Below, one piece after another: positions 35,652 to 47,232 of a DNA stretch of 64,000 bases. Under the pieces are notes generated by a model. It searched no databases. It was not told where the DNA came from and saw only the letters and a list, made by a program, of their open reading frames with translations. The position numbers were made by a program, and so were the translations under genes. Numbering within the stretch: the first letter of the stretch is position 1; the number at the start of each line of letters is the position of its first letter. This DNA is from Pterois miles. Lineage: Eukaryota; Chordata; Actinopteri; Perciformes; Scorpaenidae. The DNA lies in the NCBI GenBank assembly GCA_947000775.1, contig CAMQGK010000552.1:3832001-3896000 (forward strand), written 5' to 3'.

Positions 35652-36080
35652 TAAAGCTTCAGTAGGCAACAATTATTTAGCAACAAACTCCATAATAACC
35701 TTTTAGTATTTTGTTATTCAAGTGTTCTGACAGAAAACTAGGCTTTTGTACCTCCTCATGTCTCTTTAAAACATCTAGCCTGTGACGGAAGACCAATCAC
35801 AGGTCACTTTAGAGAGAGAGCTTTCCTATTGCCTGTGCTCCAGCTGGTGGGCCGTACTTGGTACTTCCTCAGCTGTTCTCAACATGGCTGCTGGGTCACA
35901 AACCCATTTTACAGCTAAACAGTACACTACAGGCATAACAGCTGTCTAGTTTGACCATTTGAAAGGAGTTTGTGAGTGACTGACTCATGGCTGAACGGCA
36001 GACTCCAGATCAGCTCTGATTAGTTGTTTTCCTCCGGTCTGTGAAATCTTGCAGATGCCACTAGGCGCACCGGAGGACTG
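35652..36080 (+). mobile_element. Family S dispersed repeat, copy 1 (TTAAAGCTTCAGTAGG end)
   Basis: Starts TTAAAGCTTCAGTAGGCAAC and includes CTCCATAATAACCTTTTAG, GACCAATCACAGGTCACTTT, GCATAACAGCTGTCTAGTTT and TTGTTTTCCTCCGGTCTGTG. These match a common percomorph repeat as I remember it. The right part is replaced by sequence leading into a family G fragment. The 70-residue minus-strand frame has no meaning. Confidence 0.55.
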
Positions 36081-36164
36081 TTTGGCTTTCACACTGCAGT
36101 TGGTCATAAATGATGATTTAAACTGTTTGTGCATCGGCTTATTGTTGCAGCTGGGTGCTTTGTT

Positions 36165-36266
36165 AGGCACTAAAAATAACATAGCTGCATGCGACACACT
36201 AATCTTTTAGGTTATCGGTTAATGAGGGTCGGTTATTAGTTTTTAAAAAAATATAAATTAGCATCC
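36165..36266 (-). mobile_element. Family G end fragment
   Basis: GCTGCATGCGACACACTAATC leads to GGTTATCGGTTAATGAGGGT and terminates at TTAGCATCCCT, the same end as at 5,197 and the complement of TAGGGATGCTA at 11,290. Confidence 0.6.
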
Positions 36267-36280
36267 CTGCTATGAATAAT

Positions 36281-37364
36281 AGGGTTGGGTGACAAAGAAA
36301 TTTGAAAAGAAAAAAGACGTATATGATACTATCATCTAAAAAAAGCTTAAGACAGATGCACAGAGATATAGATATCTATAGACTCTAGACACATACATTG
36401 CAATACATGAGTGGCCACAGTGTATAGACAGCATTATTTTACACAATGACATACTGCGATCAATAAATCAGTTCCATCAGCTGGCGACTAGTAACTGCCC
36501 TCATACAGTCTCGCCACTGTTTCTATGTTGTTTCCTTTGATTGAGGGCTGATTGCTCGCCTTGCGAGGAGTTTTGGTCAGCATGCTTTGTGGAGGAAGTC
36601 GGTGGCAGACTTGCGTATTCTGAATGGTGAGTTTTAAGAAGGGAGTGGAGATTTGTGGTGTTTCCATCTTTAGTCCGTAAAGGAGACCAGAAACAGCATT
36701 TCCTGATTTTTCTGCTTCATAATAAAAGCTTTTAAATATCAAAATAACAGGGGACTTTTATTGTGAAGAATATTGGAGATGAAATGTGTTCTACGGTGAA
36801 CACAACACACAATGTGTTATCACTGTTTTACAGCAGCTCCTCTGAGTAGCTGTTAACTTGTAATGATATCCCTGCCGTGCTGGGCTGAGTCACGTATGGT
36901 AAAATCCTACAGGACACAGGAACTTGGCTTGTGTCTTGAGGAGTTGTAGCATTTGTTCACCGTCTGCCTGAACTGTACAAACACGGCTACGTTACAGCTA
37001 GTTAGCTGACTTCCTCTTACCGTCGCTCCACCATACACACTCCTTTCTCTCGTTCTCTCTCTCCCTCTGTCTGTCTTTCTGTCTCTCTCTCGACTGCAAA
37101 CACCAACACATGGAGTTATTCCTTAAAGCAGTTCGCTACTTGTATAACACATTACAATTTTAAAAAATATGTTAAAAATACAGAGTTGCCCAATGCTTTG
37201 CCTTGGCAGGGAGTCATCTCAGGTCCAGTGGACTTGCATTATACTGGCAAAATCCCTGTATTCAACATAATTGAATATTGTTCTGTTATCATGGACATTA
37301 GGACCATTATCGTGGCCAATCAATATCACGTCTAATGATAATCTCATTATATCACCCAAGCCTA
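36281..37364. mobile_element. Family W element, about 1.1 kb, both ends present
   Basis: The left end AGGGTTGGGTGACAAA and the right end ATATCACCCAAGCCT are imperfect inverted repeats. The interior is mostly featureless: a CT-rich tract lies at 37,045-37,090, and 36,480-36,740 gives an 84-residue minus-strand frame with no recognisable domain. The interior between the ends may include unrelated sequence, so the pairing of ends is an inference. Confidence 0.5.
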
Positions 37365-37419
37365 ATGTACAATCATGCAATTAATCACAGCTAAATATTT
37401 TAATCGATTGACAGCCCTA
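37365..37419 (-). mobile_element. Family P terminal fragment
   Basis: ATCATGCAATTAATCACAGC and TAAATATTTTAATCGATTGACAGCCCTA (in two parts) represent one end of family P, directly abutting the right end of the family W element. Confidence 0.55.
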
Positions 37420-39055
37420 ATTCTGTCCTAAACTACTTGTGTGCCATCCAGTTTTGCTGGTTAGCTCGCTCACATCACATGCAACACACTGAAAAACACA
37501 CACACCAGAATACATTCAATTCCACTTTCTTCAATTTTTATTTATTTATTCATCATTAAAATATTCACAGTTAGGTTTTATGTATGTTTCTATTTTTCAT
37601 TGTCAAATTGATTGTACAATGTGTCATATACTTGTAAACCTACATTTATTCATTGCTAGATAAAACACATTTGGGTTTGAAAGATGGAGAGAAGAAAAGA
37701 GAGAATGGTTTGCTCTCACTTCCTCTAATTTTCTTGTCCTCTGTCTGAATGTCCTGCAAAATTGATTGCATTTTCTTCACTTTTCCTTTCATCCCGTGCC
37801 CTCGTTGTTCAGGAAAATGTGTTTTGCACATGTACATTGAAGTGGAACCATGTTTAATTGCTGTGCACACACAGCCAGAAGACATTACTATGTGATCTGC
37901 TAGCGTAGGTCTTCCTTAAAAAAAGAAAAAAATAAAAAAAATGGGATCTGACGGCCTTGGGTTATGATTAAGTGAGGATGTTATCCACCAAAGCACTCAA
38001 GTAGACTGGGGCCATCTATTCAATCCTGAATCCTTTGATAAAAATGATCCACCTGAAAATAAGTGTTTATGGGCCTTGGTGTTTTTCTAAAGTGGTTTTG
38101 TCTTTTAAGGGTGCGATGCAGGGGTGTCATGCATGCCAAAATTCTGGTGGGGTGCACAGTACAGCGAGTTGGCATGGGGAAAAAAGGAAATACGCATTTT
38201 TTTTTTCAGCCTGCACAAACCTCAGTGCCAGTACAAGTAGTTTTCTCCTTTCTGATCTTTAGTTTAATCCAATAAATAACACAGATGTCACTGTAGAGCC
38301 CCCAGTTAGTGGAACAGTAAACACAATATTGGCCGATGCCACACATGAAGGTTATAGTTTTATTTTGAGTTTTAGCAGGCTGGTCAAATTTTGCGTATTT
38401 TTGCCCAGCTGTTAGTGAGGCTAGTAGTTGGCAATGTTTTTTATAACTGATAACTATAACCAGTAAAGAGATGAAGTGCTGCCCCGTTTGTGTGCTGTAT
38501 GTAGCACACTGCGCCTTTAACCTGCCATGATACTGGACTTATGTATTTCTGCAAAACGACTAATATTTGGGAGTGTAGGAAGATTGGTGGAGTGAAGTGC
38601 AAAATGCGTTGCTGTCTGTGCTGTTCCTTAGTAGATTAATATGATTGGTCGAGGTATAGAGAAGCAGTCTTAAACCTATATGCTTATGAGTCTCCAGCAC
38701 AAAGAGTGATTCTAAGGAGAAAATGCATCTGAACAGCATTTACAATATATGGTGACACGCCAGTGAATGAAAAACCCTATCCCGCTCCCTCTGTGTCCAT
38801 GACTCCAGATGATGCTGTTTGAATGAGTCCACAGAGACGGCAAAGCTTATGAGAGCGTCTTGGAGGCATATGGCAGAGATCATCTGGAGAATAATAAGAT
38901 CAAGGCCAAAATATCTCACCTCCTTGGTTTGATTTAAAAGGACGCTGCAACAGAACTGTGCAGATTTCTTTTTGCTTCCAGTAGGCTACATTCTCCATAT
39001 TTGAAAAACAATGGCTGTTCTTTATTTATCTCTGAAAGCTGGTCATCGAGCATCT
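37420..39055. other. Mostly non-coding, no supported feature
   Basis: AT-rich with no recognised family. Overlapping frames at 38,035-38,275 are unrecognisable. Confidence 0.45.
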
Positions 39056-39420
39056 AAATTGTTGAGTATAGCCCAGGTGCTAAACCCTGGTTCTGAAAAG
39101 TGAAGCCAATGCTGAAGAGCCCTAAACTTGCATTCTTTCTAATATCCAGCAGGGGGCGACTCCTCTGGTTGCATAAAGAGGCCTGATTGTATAGAAGTCT
39201 ATGAAAAAATTAGCCTATTTATTACATTATTAAACATTGTAAACATGAGTTTATGGTCTTAATCACTAGTTTCAAGTCTTCTTCAATACAGCATGATGTT
39301 CATGTAGTAAATTATGGTCCCATTTAAAGTCAAATAGACAATAAAGCAGGGTATACTTTAGGGCGTGGCTACCTTGTGACTGACAGGTCTCTAACAGTGT
39401 TGTCCAGTCTGGGAGTTGTC
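39056..39420 (+). mobile_element. Dispersed repeat (CCAGCAGGGGGCGACTCCTC)
   Basis: Contains CCAGCAGGGGGCGACTCCTC, TGTATAGAAGTCTATGA, AACATTGTAAACATGAGTTT, GCATGATGTTCATGTAGTAA and CAGGGTATACTTTAGGGCGT in the order I recall from a widespread percomorph repeat. Its class is unknown to me. No open frame. Confidence 0.65.
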
Positions 39421-41163
39421 TGTGTTTTTCACAGTGTGTTGTCAGTTCATGAAAGTTAATTGTGACACTTTCATCACCTAAAATTGTATTTTTCAGTGCT
39501 CAAGCCCAAAGCTTCAAAACCATAGTCCACAAACAAATGAGTGTCATAGTGTGTTGTCAGCTTTGTAAATAAGGGGTAATGTGTCGGTTATCAGCTTCAT
39601 ATTGATTCTTGCAGGATGAATACAGTAAATGTTAATAAAAAATAGATGTCATCAGTAATTGCATTTTAGGCCAATAAGTATGTGTCCAGTTTGAATAGTT
39701 TCGTGGAAATACAGTAGATCATTTTGATATGGCTGACTTGGTACAAAAACCTGCAATGGGGTTAGGTTGAGGAAAAGCGGGATCTTGTATTGAAATACAA
39801 ATTTTGAGAAACCTAGAAAGAACCTTGTCATTCTTTACTCCTTCGTTCTAAAGCCTGGATATCAGTCCCTCTGATCTCATGAAATCAAATAACGGGTGGC
39901 AGCACTATCATTTCCCTCATGCTTTTTTTTTCCTCCCTTTTCTTGCTTTGAATTAGATCAGAATCCAGTCAGTCCCTGTCCTGTCCCGCGGAGTGAACCC
40001 TAACAGTCCTCTCCAGAGCTTCAGATTAAATTACAGATCTTCACGCTCCCAGAACCCCCCAACCCCACCCTCCCCCCACACTCTGTCTCTCCCATGCAGA
40101 TGTGACACTTTCCAGAGATCACGTTCTCTCATAACACATAGACACTGTTGGGGACAGAGATGGAGGTGATGCAGCGGTGGGGGGGGGGGGACTTCTGAAG
40201 GAATGTGCCAACAGTTTGGAGGACATACTGCAAAAAAATGAAACAAAATGCTTCCCAACTCTTTCCACTTCAATGCCTCCCATATTCGCTCAGAGAGACA
40301 CAATGCAAACATCTCAGGCGTCTGTGATCTTTGCCAGCTCATCTTATTTGTGTTATGGAAAAGCTCTTGAGGATTTTTTCCCACATTTCACACTGTAAAT
40401 CAGGCGAGACTCAGTAACAGGGACTCTGACGGCTCCCAGACACTCTGAGGGGGAACGTCACCACTGAGGGAGCTTAGTCAACGAGGTTACGTTGATCATT
40501 ATCTCTTAGTATTCCCAAATTTTCTTCAAGTGGGTTTTTACAGTGGGATTGCAGAGAAAAAAAAAAAAACAAAACTCACATTGTGAGCTAGTTTAGTGGT
40601 TCTTCAATATGTATAAATGGACACAAATGGTGAAGCATACTGCAGAGGCTCAGCCCAACATCTGTATGCATGTCCCTGTGTGGGCAATAAAGCCGAATCC
40701 TCAGGGGGACAGTGCAGGTCTAATCAGACTCTGCATGGTTCACAGACACTTTGCCTTAAGCATGAAATGAATTTTGCACACCAAAACATCCAGATTATGT
40801 ACAGCAGAGAATTTGCAGAGCCTAAATCGTCATTGTAGATGTAATTTTAATATAAAACTACAGCGATCATGTCAGTCTGTATCACTGTTAAGCTGCTGCT
40901 TATCTAACCAAATTAATTTTTGGTGCCAGGTACATTCACACTCAAGCATTGTCTTTCTAAATGAAGTTACCAATACTGTAAAAACACAAGATACATACAG
41001 ATTACTGGAGAGCAGCAAACACCCCACCACTGATTTTGCTCATATATCAGAAGAACAGACCCACTAGGCAGGTGTTAAATTGCATTACTATGTCTTACAG
41101 ATAATGTATTAGCATGGGAAGTTTTGTAGAAATACAGTTCAATCACTACATTCAGAGACGTCT
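39421..41163. other. Non-coding stretch, no supported feature
   Basis: A GTGTGTTGTCAG motif occurs twice near 39,436 and 39,550. A G11 run lies near 40,180 and an A-rich run near 40,556. The 117-residue minus-strand frame at 40,031-40,384 has no recognisable domain. Confidence 0.45.
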
Positions 41164-41171
41164 GTTTAGAG

Positions 41172-41730
41172 CAGGGCTCCTCAAAGTGAGGTTAGTTTTG
41201 GAGAGCATTTTTTTTTTTCTATTAAAAGACAGTGATATTGTGGTGATCCTGACTGACTTTACTATCTAAGGAGTCCATTGATCCATGTCATTCTAACTTG
41301 TTGGGAAGGAAAGTTAGACTAAATTTTGGCGAGGAAAAGGTGACATGGCCATTTTCAAAAGGGTCCCTTGACCTCTGACCTCATGATATGTGAATTAAAA
41401 TGGGTTCTGTGGGTACCCATGAGTCTCCCCTTTATGATAATCACATGCAGTTTTGGGCAAAATGTATTTTCACCTACAAACCATTTGAATACTTCTGCAT
41501 ACTGGGGTCTAGTATTTGGGTATGACTGGAAAATGGCCCACTTGTATTCACCAAGTTGGTTTTCGGGGGTTAACTATGAAATATTTAAAATAACATTCAA
41601 TTAGGGGAACTTGGGATCCTAGTACCATTTTGTATCTTAACAACAATACAAAAGGTGTATTCTTTTGGCCCATGGCCCACCATTAAGTTCCAGTTTAGGC
41701 CCTCCAAGGGAAAAAGTGTAGACACCCCTG
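41172..41730. mobile_element. hAT-superfamily non-autonomous element with perfect 8-bp target duplication
   Basis: The ends CAGGGCTCCTC and GACACCCCTG (complement CAGGGGTGTC) match hAT-type termini. The element is flanked on both sides by the identical 8-base sequence GTTTAGAG (41,164-41,171 and 41,731-41,738), the length hAT transposases generate. At 559 bases with no transposase frame it is non-autonomous. The interior carries family P sequence in reverse orientation (41,235-41,470). The 78-residue frame inside is not a gene. Confidence 0.85.
41235..41470 (-). mobile_element. Family P internal segment within the hAT element
   Basis: Reverse-complemented it gives CCCAAAACTGCATGTGATTA, TCATAAAG-type sequence, a GGTCAGAGGTCAAGGGACCC block, AAAATGGCCAT and AATTTAGTCTAAC-type sequence, as in 17,240-17,420. 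Neither family P terminus is present. Confidence 0.65.
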
Positions 41731-41738
41731 GTTTAGAG

Positions 41739-42362
41739 CTTTGTCCGTATTTGAGGGGAGGATGATTAAAAAGAGGCAGGCTAAGGGGCTGATGGATTGC
41801 TGCCATGTGAAATTAAGCAGACAAGGGAGATGTGTGGTATACTTAGCTTCATTTTCAGTATTATCTGTCTCTCTGGCTGCTGTTTTTCCTCCCACACCCA
41901 CTGTCATACACACACATTCTCAAATACCCTTTCTTACACATGCCCATAAATACAAATACATATTCTCTGTTTCCCTCCCACTCCATTTTTATAAAAAAAG
42001 GAGGAGATATGCAAAGGTTCAGAATAGTCAGTGGAAATTAAAAAAACAGGATTTATAAGAACAAGAGGAGGTAAATCTTATCACACACACACACACACAC
42101 ACACACTCCTTTTACATGGTTTCATCTACCACAGCCAGCCTGTGATCCTGAATAATAAACTCTTGGGAGATGAAGTTATTCAGACACCATCTTACCTCAT
42201 TCAGAGTGATGGTGATGAATGTGTGTGTTTGCATAAAGTGCCCTGCAGATCTTTCAGTCATACATATTCATATGGCGTCTAATGAAATATACAGTATATC
42301 TGGCATGCATTTCAGTCATTATGACTATAAGACTGCGCAGAGCTTTGAATTATACATACTTA
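41739..42362. other. Non-coding stretch with one (CA)n run
   Basis: A (CA)n microsatellite lies at 42,082-42,106. Open frames are chance. Confidence 0.5.
42082..42106. repeat. (CA)n microsatellite
   Basis: About 25 bases of CA. Confidence 0.95.
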
Positions 42363-42560
42363 TCATTTTAACACCACTAATTTAACACATTACCGCAACA
42401 CGATTTTTAATTAACCTCTTAAAAAATACAACTGGCTGCTGTTGAGCCTGGCCACAAGGCAATATTTGGAGGAAACTTAAGGAATCCATTGGTACCAACC
42501 ATGTCATACTAGCTTACTGCGAAGGAGGTTAAATAACATTTCAAACTTGCGCTCAATTTG
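42363..42560 (-). mobile_element. Family P fragment
   Basis: ACACCACTAATTTAACACAT, GGAATCCATTGGTACCAACC, ATGTCATACTAGCTTACTGC and GAAGGAGGTTAAATAACATT are the complement of the right-hand part of family P (for comparison, CAACAAGCTAGTATGACATG at 8,952). Termini are missing. Confidence 0.65.
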
Positions 42561-42564
42561 TATG

Positions 42565-42576
<12 letters not shown>

Positions 42577-42599
<23 letters not shown>
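42577..42599. repeat. (AAT)n microsatellite
   Basis: About seven copies of AAT, preceded by a (TATG)/(TA) tract. Confidence 0.9.
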
Positions 42600-43615
42600 T
42601 GTATAGAAATATGGAGATTAGGTGCCTGAAGGCTGTCACGCTTTGATACATAACAGGGACTACAATGGAAGTATGTCCTGGACTTTGTTGTGTTATCCCT
42701 GACAATATCTCATACGCTTCTATTATTTTACTGCTGTACTTGGAATTTTGTCAAATAATCTAAACAGGGATAAGGGACAAGTGGAAAAAACTGTTTATGA
42801 TCCACAGCTGAAGAGGGGAGAACATTTAAGTTCTTCTTGTAATTAATTGTAATTAATACTATACTGACTGAGTAAGAATACTTTGCTGTCTATACAGCAG
42901 GTTCAAATAGATGCAATAATCCCTCAGCTTTATAAACAGATACGGTGTATTCACATCTGTCTGCTTTCTCCATTTTTGTGTGCATTAAAGTGTAACATAT
43001 GCAGACAGCCAAGGTAGGCTGCAAGGAATCTTTTCTTGGATATCTGAAGAAATTTCATCAAGGTCTCCTGGCTAATGGCCAACATTCCTGATGTTACTTT
43101 CAACATTTTTGGCATTGATTAAAGCTCAGGTATACACAATTAAACCAGTTGTGTTGGCACAAGGGAAACTCAATCCCTAAGCCAACGGCCTGTCTGTACC
43201 CTGCGGTAACACCTATTAAAATAGCTCAGGCCTCCAGTAACAAAGGTTAGACTCAAACACACTCTAACCAGTCTCAGGCCAGCCCCAAGGACATTGACAG
43301 GAACCCTGTATGGCAAACATAAACAAACATAGACATAACATCCACATAACCTGACCTTGTGACCGTTTAGAAAAGTAAGCTTTTTGTTAATGGGTGATAA
43401 TACTGGGAGGGAGCGTTTTCCAGTGCTAAAGTAAAGCTCAGCAACAATGCTGTGACTATCAGTAACTCTGAAGCTGATTTTCATGAAGCATAAAGCTGTA
43501 TTTTTTAGGGTAAAATATGGAAATGGAGACATCAGGGTTTTATTTTCTGTATTGGCGAGGGCGGCTTTTGCCCTGAGAGATACAATATAATTTGATTTGC
43601 CATGAAAACAGGCTG

Positions 43616-43664
<49 letters not shown>

Positions 43665-44121
43665 TGTTGGCGGGGGGGGGGGCAGCCATCTGTGCTGTGA
43701 AATCAATAAATATGTTCTTAACTGTAACTGGAGTCAGACTGTCAATACCTGCAGTATAACAGCCTCCTGACATCACACTGCTAGACTAGACTTGGCTACA
43801 AAAATAGTCTATCGCAGAAATACACATTGCAATATCAGTATTGGTATTAGCTGTCGGCTTTGGTTTGAAAATTCATAAAAGACAATAGTTGTACAAATCC
43901 TCTCCAAACACCCATGTTTTATTCAGCTATTTTGCTGTCATTGGGCCGGTTTGAAAAGTTGTTAATTGACAATTTGCAGGAATTACTGCAATTCTGTTGT
44001 ATCATTTATCAGGAGATTAGGGTATTATAAGCCATTTTTTTCTAAATAAAGGATGAACTGGAAAGCATAAAAATAAAACAACATTTCAGCATCTGCCAAG
44101 TGAGTCATATTTTTGGGCGTA
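42600..44121. other. Non-coding stretch with a (GT)n run
   Basis: (GT)n at 43,619-43,663 and a G10 run near 43,672. The 178-residue minus-strand frame (43,170-43,706) starts in these simple repeats and is not recognisable beyond them; it is treated as spurious. Confidence 0.5.
43619..43663. repeat. (GT)n microsatellite
   Basis: About 45 bases of GT. Confidence 0.95.
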
Positions 44122-44697
44122 ATAAAGTGATGCAGGGATGACATTTTTGTAGGCCAACCAGGAAGGTAGCATCGCCCTGGTTCCCTCAACAAAATGCCGG
44201 GATTATTCCACTGGGTTTTGGATTATTGCAGAAAATAAGCTCTGTCGCAAACACGTTTATGATACTTACACGTTTTGTTCAGTAAGATAATCTTCACAAA
44301 TGAACACCACTTTTATGATTTTGGAAGTCTGCAAAAGTAAAAGCTAACATTAGGCTATAACCTACAGCACGGTCGCATTAACACAAGTATACACAACGAG
44401 ACCGTAAAGGCAGATGAGTTGCCATGATGACATTTAATTGTCTTATTTAGCCACTTTTTAGCAGTCACCTACTTTAAGACACATAAAGGCTTGAGAATTC
44501 AGAAGTGGGATGTTTACTGACGTATTTTGTATCATAGAGCAAAACATTACAATCCCTTAAACTTGTGTTAACCACAGACCTTATTTCAGGCATCTACTGT
44601 GACTAAAAACCCATTGACTTTCAGACGAGGGAACAGAGAAGTGCTAAAATGCTAACTCATTTCCGGGTTTTAGGACTCATACCTGCATCACTCTATG
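44122..44697 (+). mobile_element. Family M short inverted-repeat element, copy 2
   Basis: Left end AAAGTGATGCAGGGATGACA, right end CCTGCATCACTCTAT: AGTGATGCAGG pairs with CCTGCATCACT as a terminal inverted repeat. The interior matches the reverse complement of 15,512-16,045 (CAGAAAATAAGCTCTGTCGC, TAACATTAGGCTATAACCTA and others). No transposase frame. Confidence 0.75.
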
Positions 44698-44704
44698 GTG
44701 TGGC

Positions 44705-44996
44705 AAAATACAGTATAGTTGTTTGATGATATACAGTATATCGTCAAAACGATACATAACTGTCTATATGTTTTCTATATTATTTCTATCACGATACAGG
44801 CTAAGCCTATAGTTATTTCCTTTTTTGTACTTTTCATTTGTCAGTTATTTATTTCACACAGGAGCATAAAAAAATAGGTTTGACAATGTGGTTATTTTAT
44901 ATAGAGTATATGTATTGATTGAATTACCAGAAAGCAAGCTATATCATGATATCTACGGTATACATCATTATCGAGATGTCATATCGGCCAGCCCTA
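44705..44996. mobile_element. Dispersed repeat fragment with GGCCAGCCCTA end
   Basis: AT-rich, with many ATATCG-like segments and a right terminus CATATCGGCCAGCCCTA, an end type common among small fish DNA elements. The left end is unclear because it abuts family M. Confidence 0.45.
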
Positions 44997-46750
44997 ATGT
45001 TGAACAACCCTTTAGGTTTCGTGTCGAATATAGATATACTGTGTTATTGTCACAAATATGGAACCAGAAGGTCTTGCATACTTTCCCCTTTTTTCGTTCT
45101 TCAAATCAAAGGCTGCTTTGGTTGGAAAGTTCATGGACGGAGACTTGGCAACGCTGCATGTGGCTGAGTTGAAATCTGATGCAACTTGAGATTGATTAAT
45201 TGTTAAAATGCAACCTTTCCTTGCCAATGAGGGCAGCCTATTCATTATAAATTTAGTTCAAATTGCACAGTGTCCCACTGGAGTACACAGACTGAGTTCA
45301 GCTCAAGTCACACACACAGTAGCATCAGCCCACTGTCCTCACTGTTATTTCAGCTCCACTCCCTGGACTCATTACTTAACGTCTACAATGTGTGTCCCCA
45401 AGGGTCACGACCCCTGAGCTCAGTATTCCCCCCAACACATCACCCCCGCCAAAATTAACTCAAACTGCTCCTGTTGCCTTATTGAAGAAATACCACCTAC
45501 TGTACAGCCATCCTGCCTCACTGCATTCATACCACGCACACACAGAGCCTGTCACTGTGACTGCCCTTCTCCGCCTTTTGCAAACGGCAACTTAAGCTAT
45601 CTTACCCTTTCTTGTACAAACACACAGAATGCATCAAATCACAGACTCGCACCTTAACTTACAAAGAGTAACAATTCTCCAACTGTAGATCCATAGTATC
45701 GAGCACTCGCACTTGATTGAACAGTGGGTGGCCAAGGTTTTTTTGTTGTCCATTACCTCTTCCCCACTGATCCAACTGCACTTCCTCCCCTTTTCCTCTA
45801 TTATGTCAAACAACTTTGTCTCAGATCACGTCTTACTGCTACAAGCGTCTATCCAAGCACATGCCAGATATCGGATTTTGACTCACGCCTGTTATCCCGT
45901 GGAGTGAGAAGCGGGTTTATCTGACTTGCCTCCGGGGCGAATGAAGTATGATGCCATGTTGAGGTTTAGAGAAGGTCACAGCAGGGTCAAGAAGGCGTCT
46001 GTTTCTCATTCGGCCTGTATCCTTACATGGTTAATTACCAGTGTTGTTAATGGGATCATTTTACTGCATATATACCCTTAGTTTGGATGAGTGTTTGAAT
46101 GAGAGAGGTCCTGACATGACATAGCATAAGCCATGAAAACAGGCTGATTTTTAAAAAAAAAAAAATCTCAAAAACGCAAATGAAATTGGAGAGTTCATAT
46201 TACTTCTTATTTTTGATACAAATTACTGGGAATATGTGTCATTGAATTTGAGCTGTAATTGAATCACTGACAGAAGTTTGTGCATTTGAGAAGAGTCGTC
46301 ATTTTGCTCGGCCCTCATTATGTGAGGTTAATAACAATTCTCACTTTCGCTAGCATCCCCCTTTTTCTCCCTCTACAAGCGCCAAAAGCCAGAAATTCCT
46401 CTAGTGCTTGCTCACACAGGATTTATTAGACACTGGTCCTTTTCTTAGGATGTGGTTCTCGGCAGGTTAGCATTCAAAAATACTTGCCAGCAAGTAATGG
46501 CTCCTGTCAAGAGTGTTACGGTCTTTCATTCCCTGATATGTGCTTTGTTACATCTCAGGCACAGTATGCTGCCATTGACCTTTCACCCCGTATGCACTTC
46601 AAGGTGTTATGGGTAGACATACTGTGTGAGGCCCATTCATTCTGACCTGTGGAAAGAATATCGTTTGGTTTCAATTTCTTTGTGAAAATTTGTGAAAAGA
46701 AATTCATGTGCTGATGCAAATTGAGTGGCGTCACTTAAGGCTAATATGGT
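44997..46750. other. Single-copy-looking non-coding DNA
   Basis: No gene or repeat is recognised. Frames near 44,888-45,924 are unrecognisable and overlapping. Confidence 0.5.
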
Positions 46751-46754
46751 AATG

Positions 46755-47232
46755 GTAATATGAATCAAGATTTTGTTACTGTAATGCCTACATGTCACCT
46801 CAAATGTTTTAAGAAACATACTTTAGTAGTACTTACACTTACTTTTACAGCTGTAAAATAAGAAAGTTTGTGACTCTGCCGCCATGTTGAGAACAGTCAA
46901 GCTGAAGCACCATCGGAGCAAGCTTTCTCATTTTACAGATAAACAGAACACTAAAATATGTTTCTGAAAATATTTGGGAAATAGTCATTACAGTAACAGA
47001 ATCTTGATTCATATATGATCATCACGGCCTAGTTTGAGTGTTTGATTGGCGTTTGCACGTTTTGCTAGCAATAATTAACGGCTGCTTTAGAGAATCCCCA
47101 GCTCCGATTGGTTGTTTTCCTTTATGGCACGTTGAGAGAATGAGATAAAAAAGATTTTCTGTCTTATGCGCTACTGTCAGGATATAGTGCACTACTGTCA
47201 TATTTGCTCAGTGTTACTAAATGCAGCTTTAA
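46755..47232 (-). mobile_element. Family S-related element with internal inverted repeat
   Basis: The right end is AAATGCAGCTTTAAA, complement of a TTTAAAGCTGCATTT-type terminus; TTGGTTGTTTTCCTTTATGG and CATCGGAGCAAGCTTTCTC match the fish repeat seen at 35,652. The segments 46,759-46,786 and 46,988-47,015 are inverted copies (TATGAATCAAGATT..GTTAC in one, GTAAC..AATCTTGATTCATA in the other) with one mismatch over 28 bases; weaker similarity extends about 45 bases further inward. Non-coding. Confidence 0.55.

Noticed and set aside
43170..43706. 178-residue minus-strand open frame, the longest in the window
   Set aside because: Its beginning is translation of the (GT)n and poly-G tracts, and the rest has no recognisable domain or splice structure.
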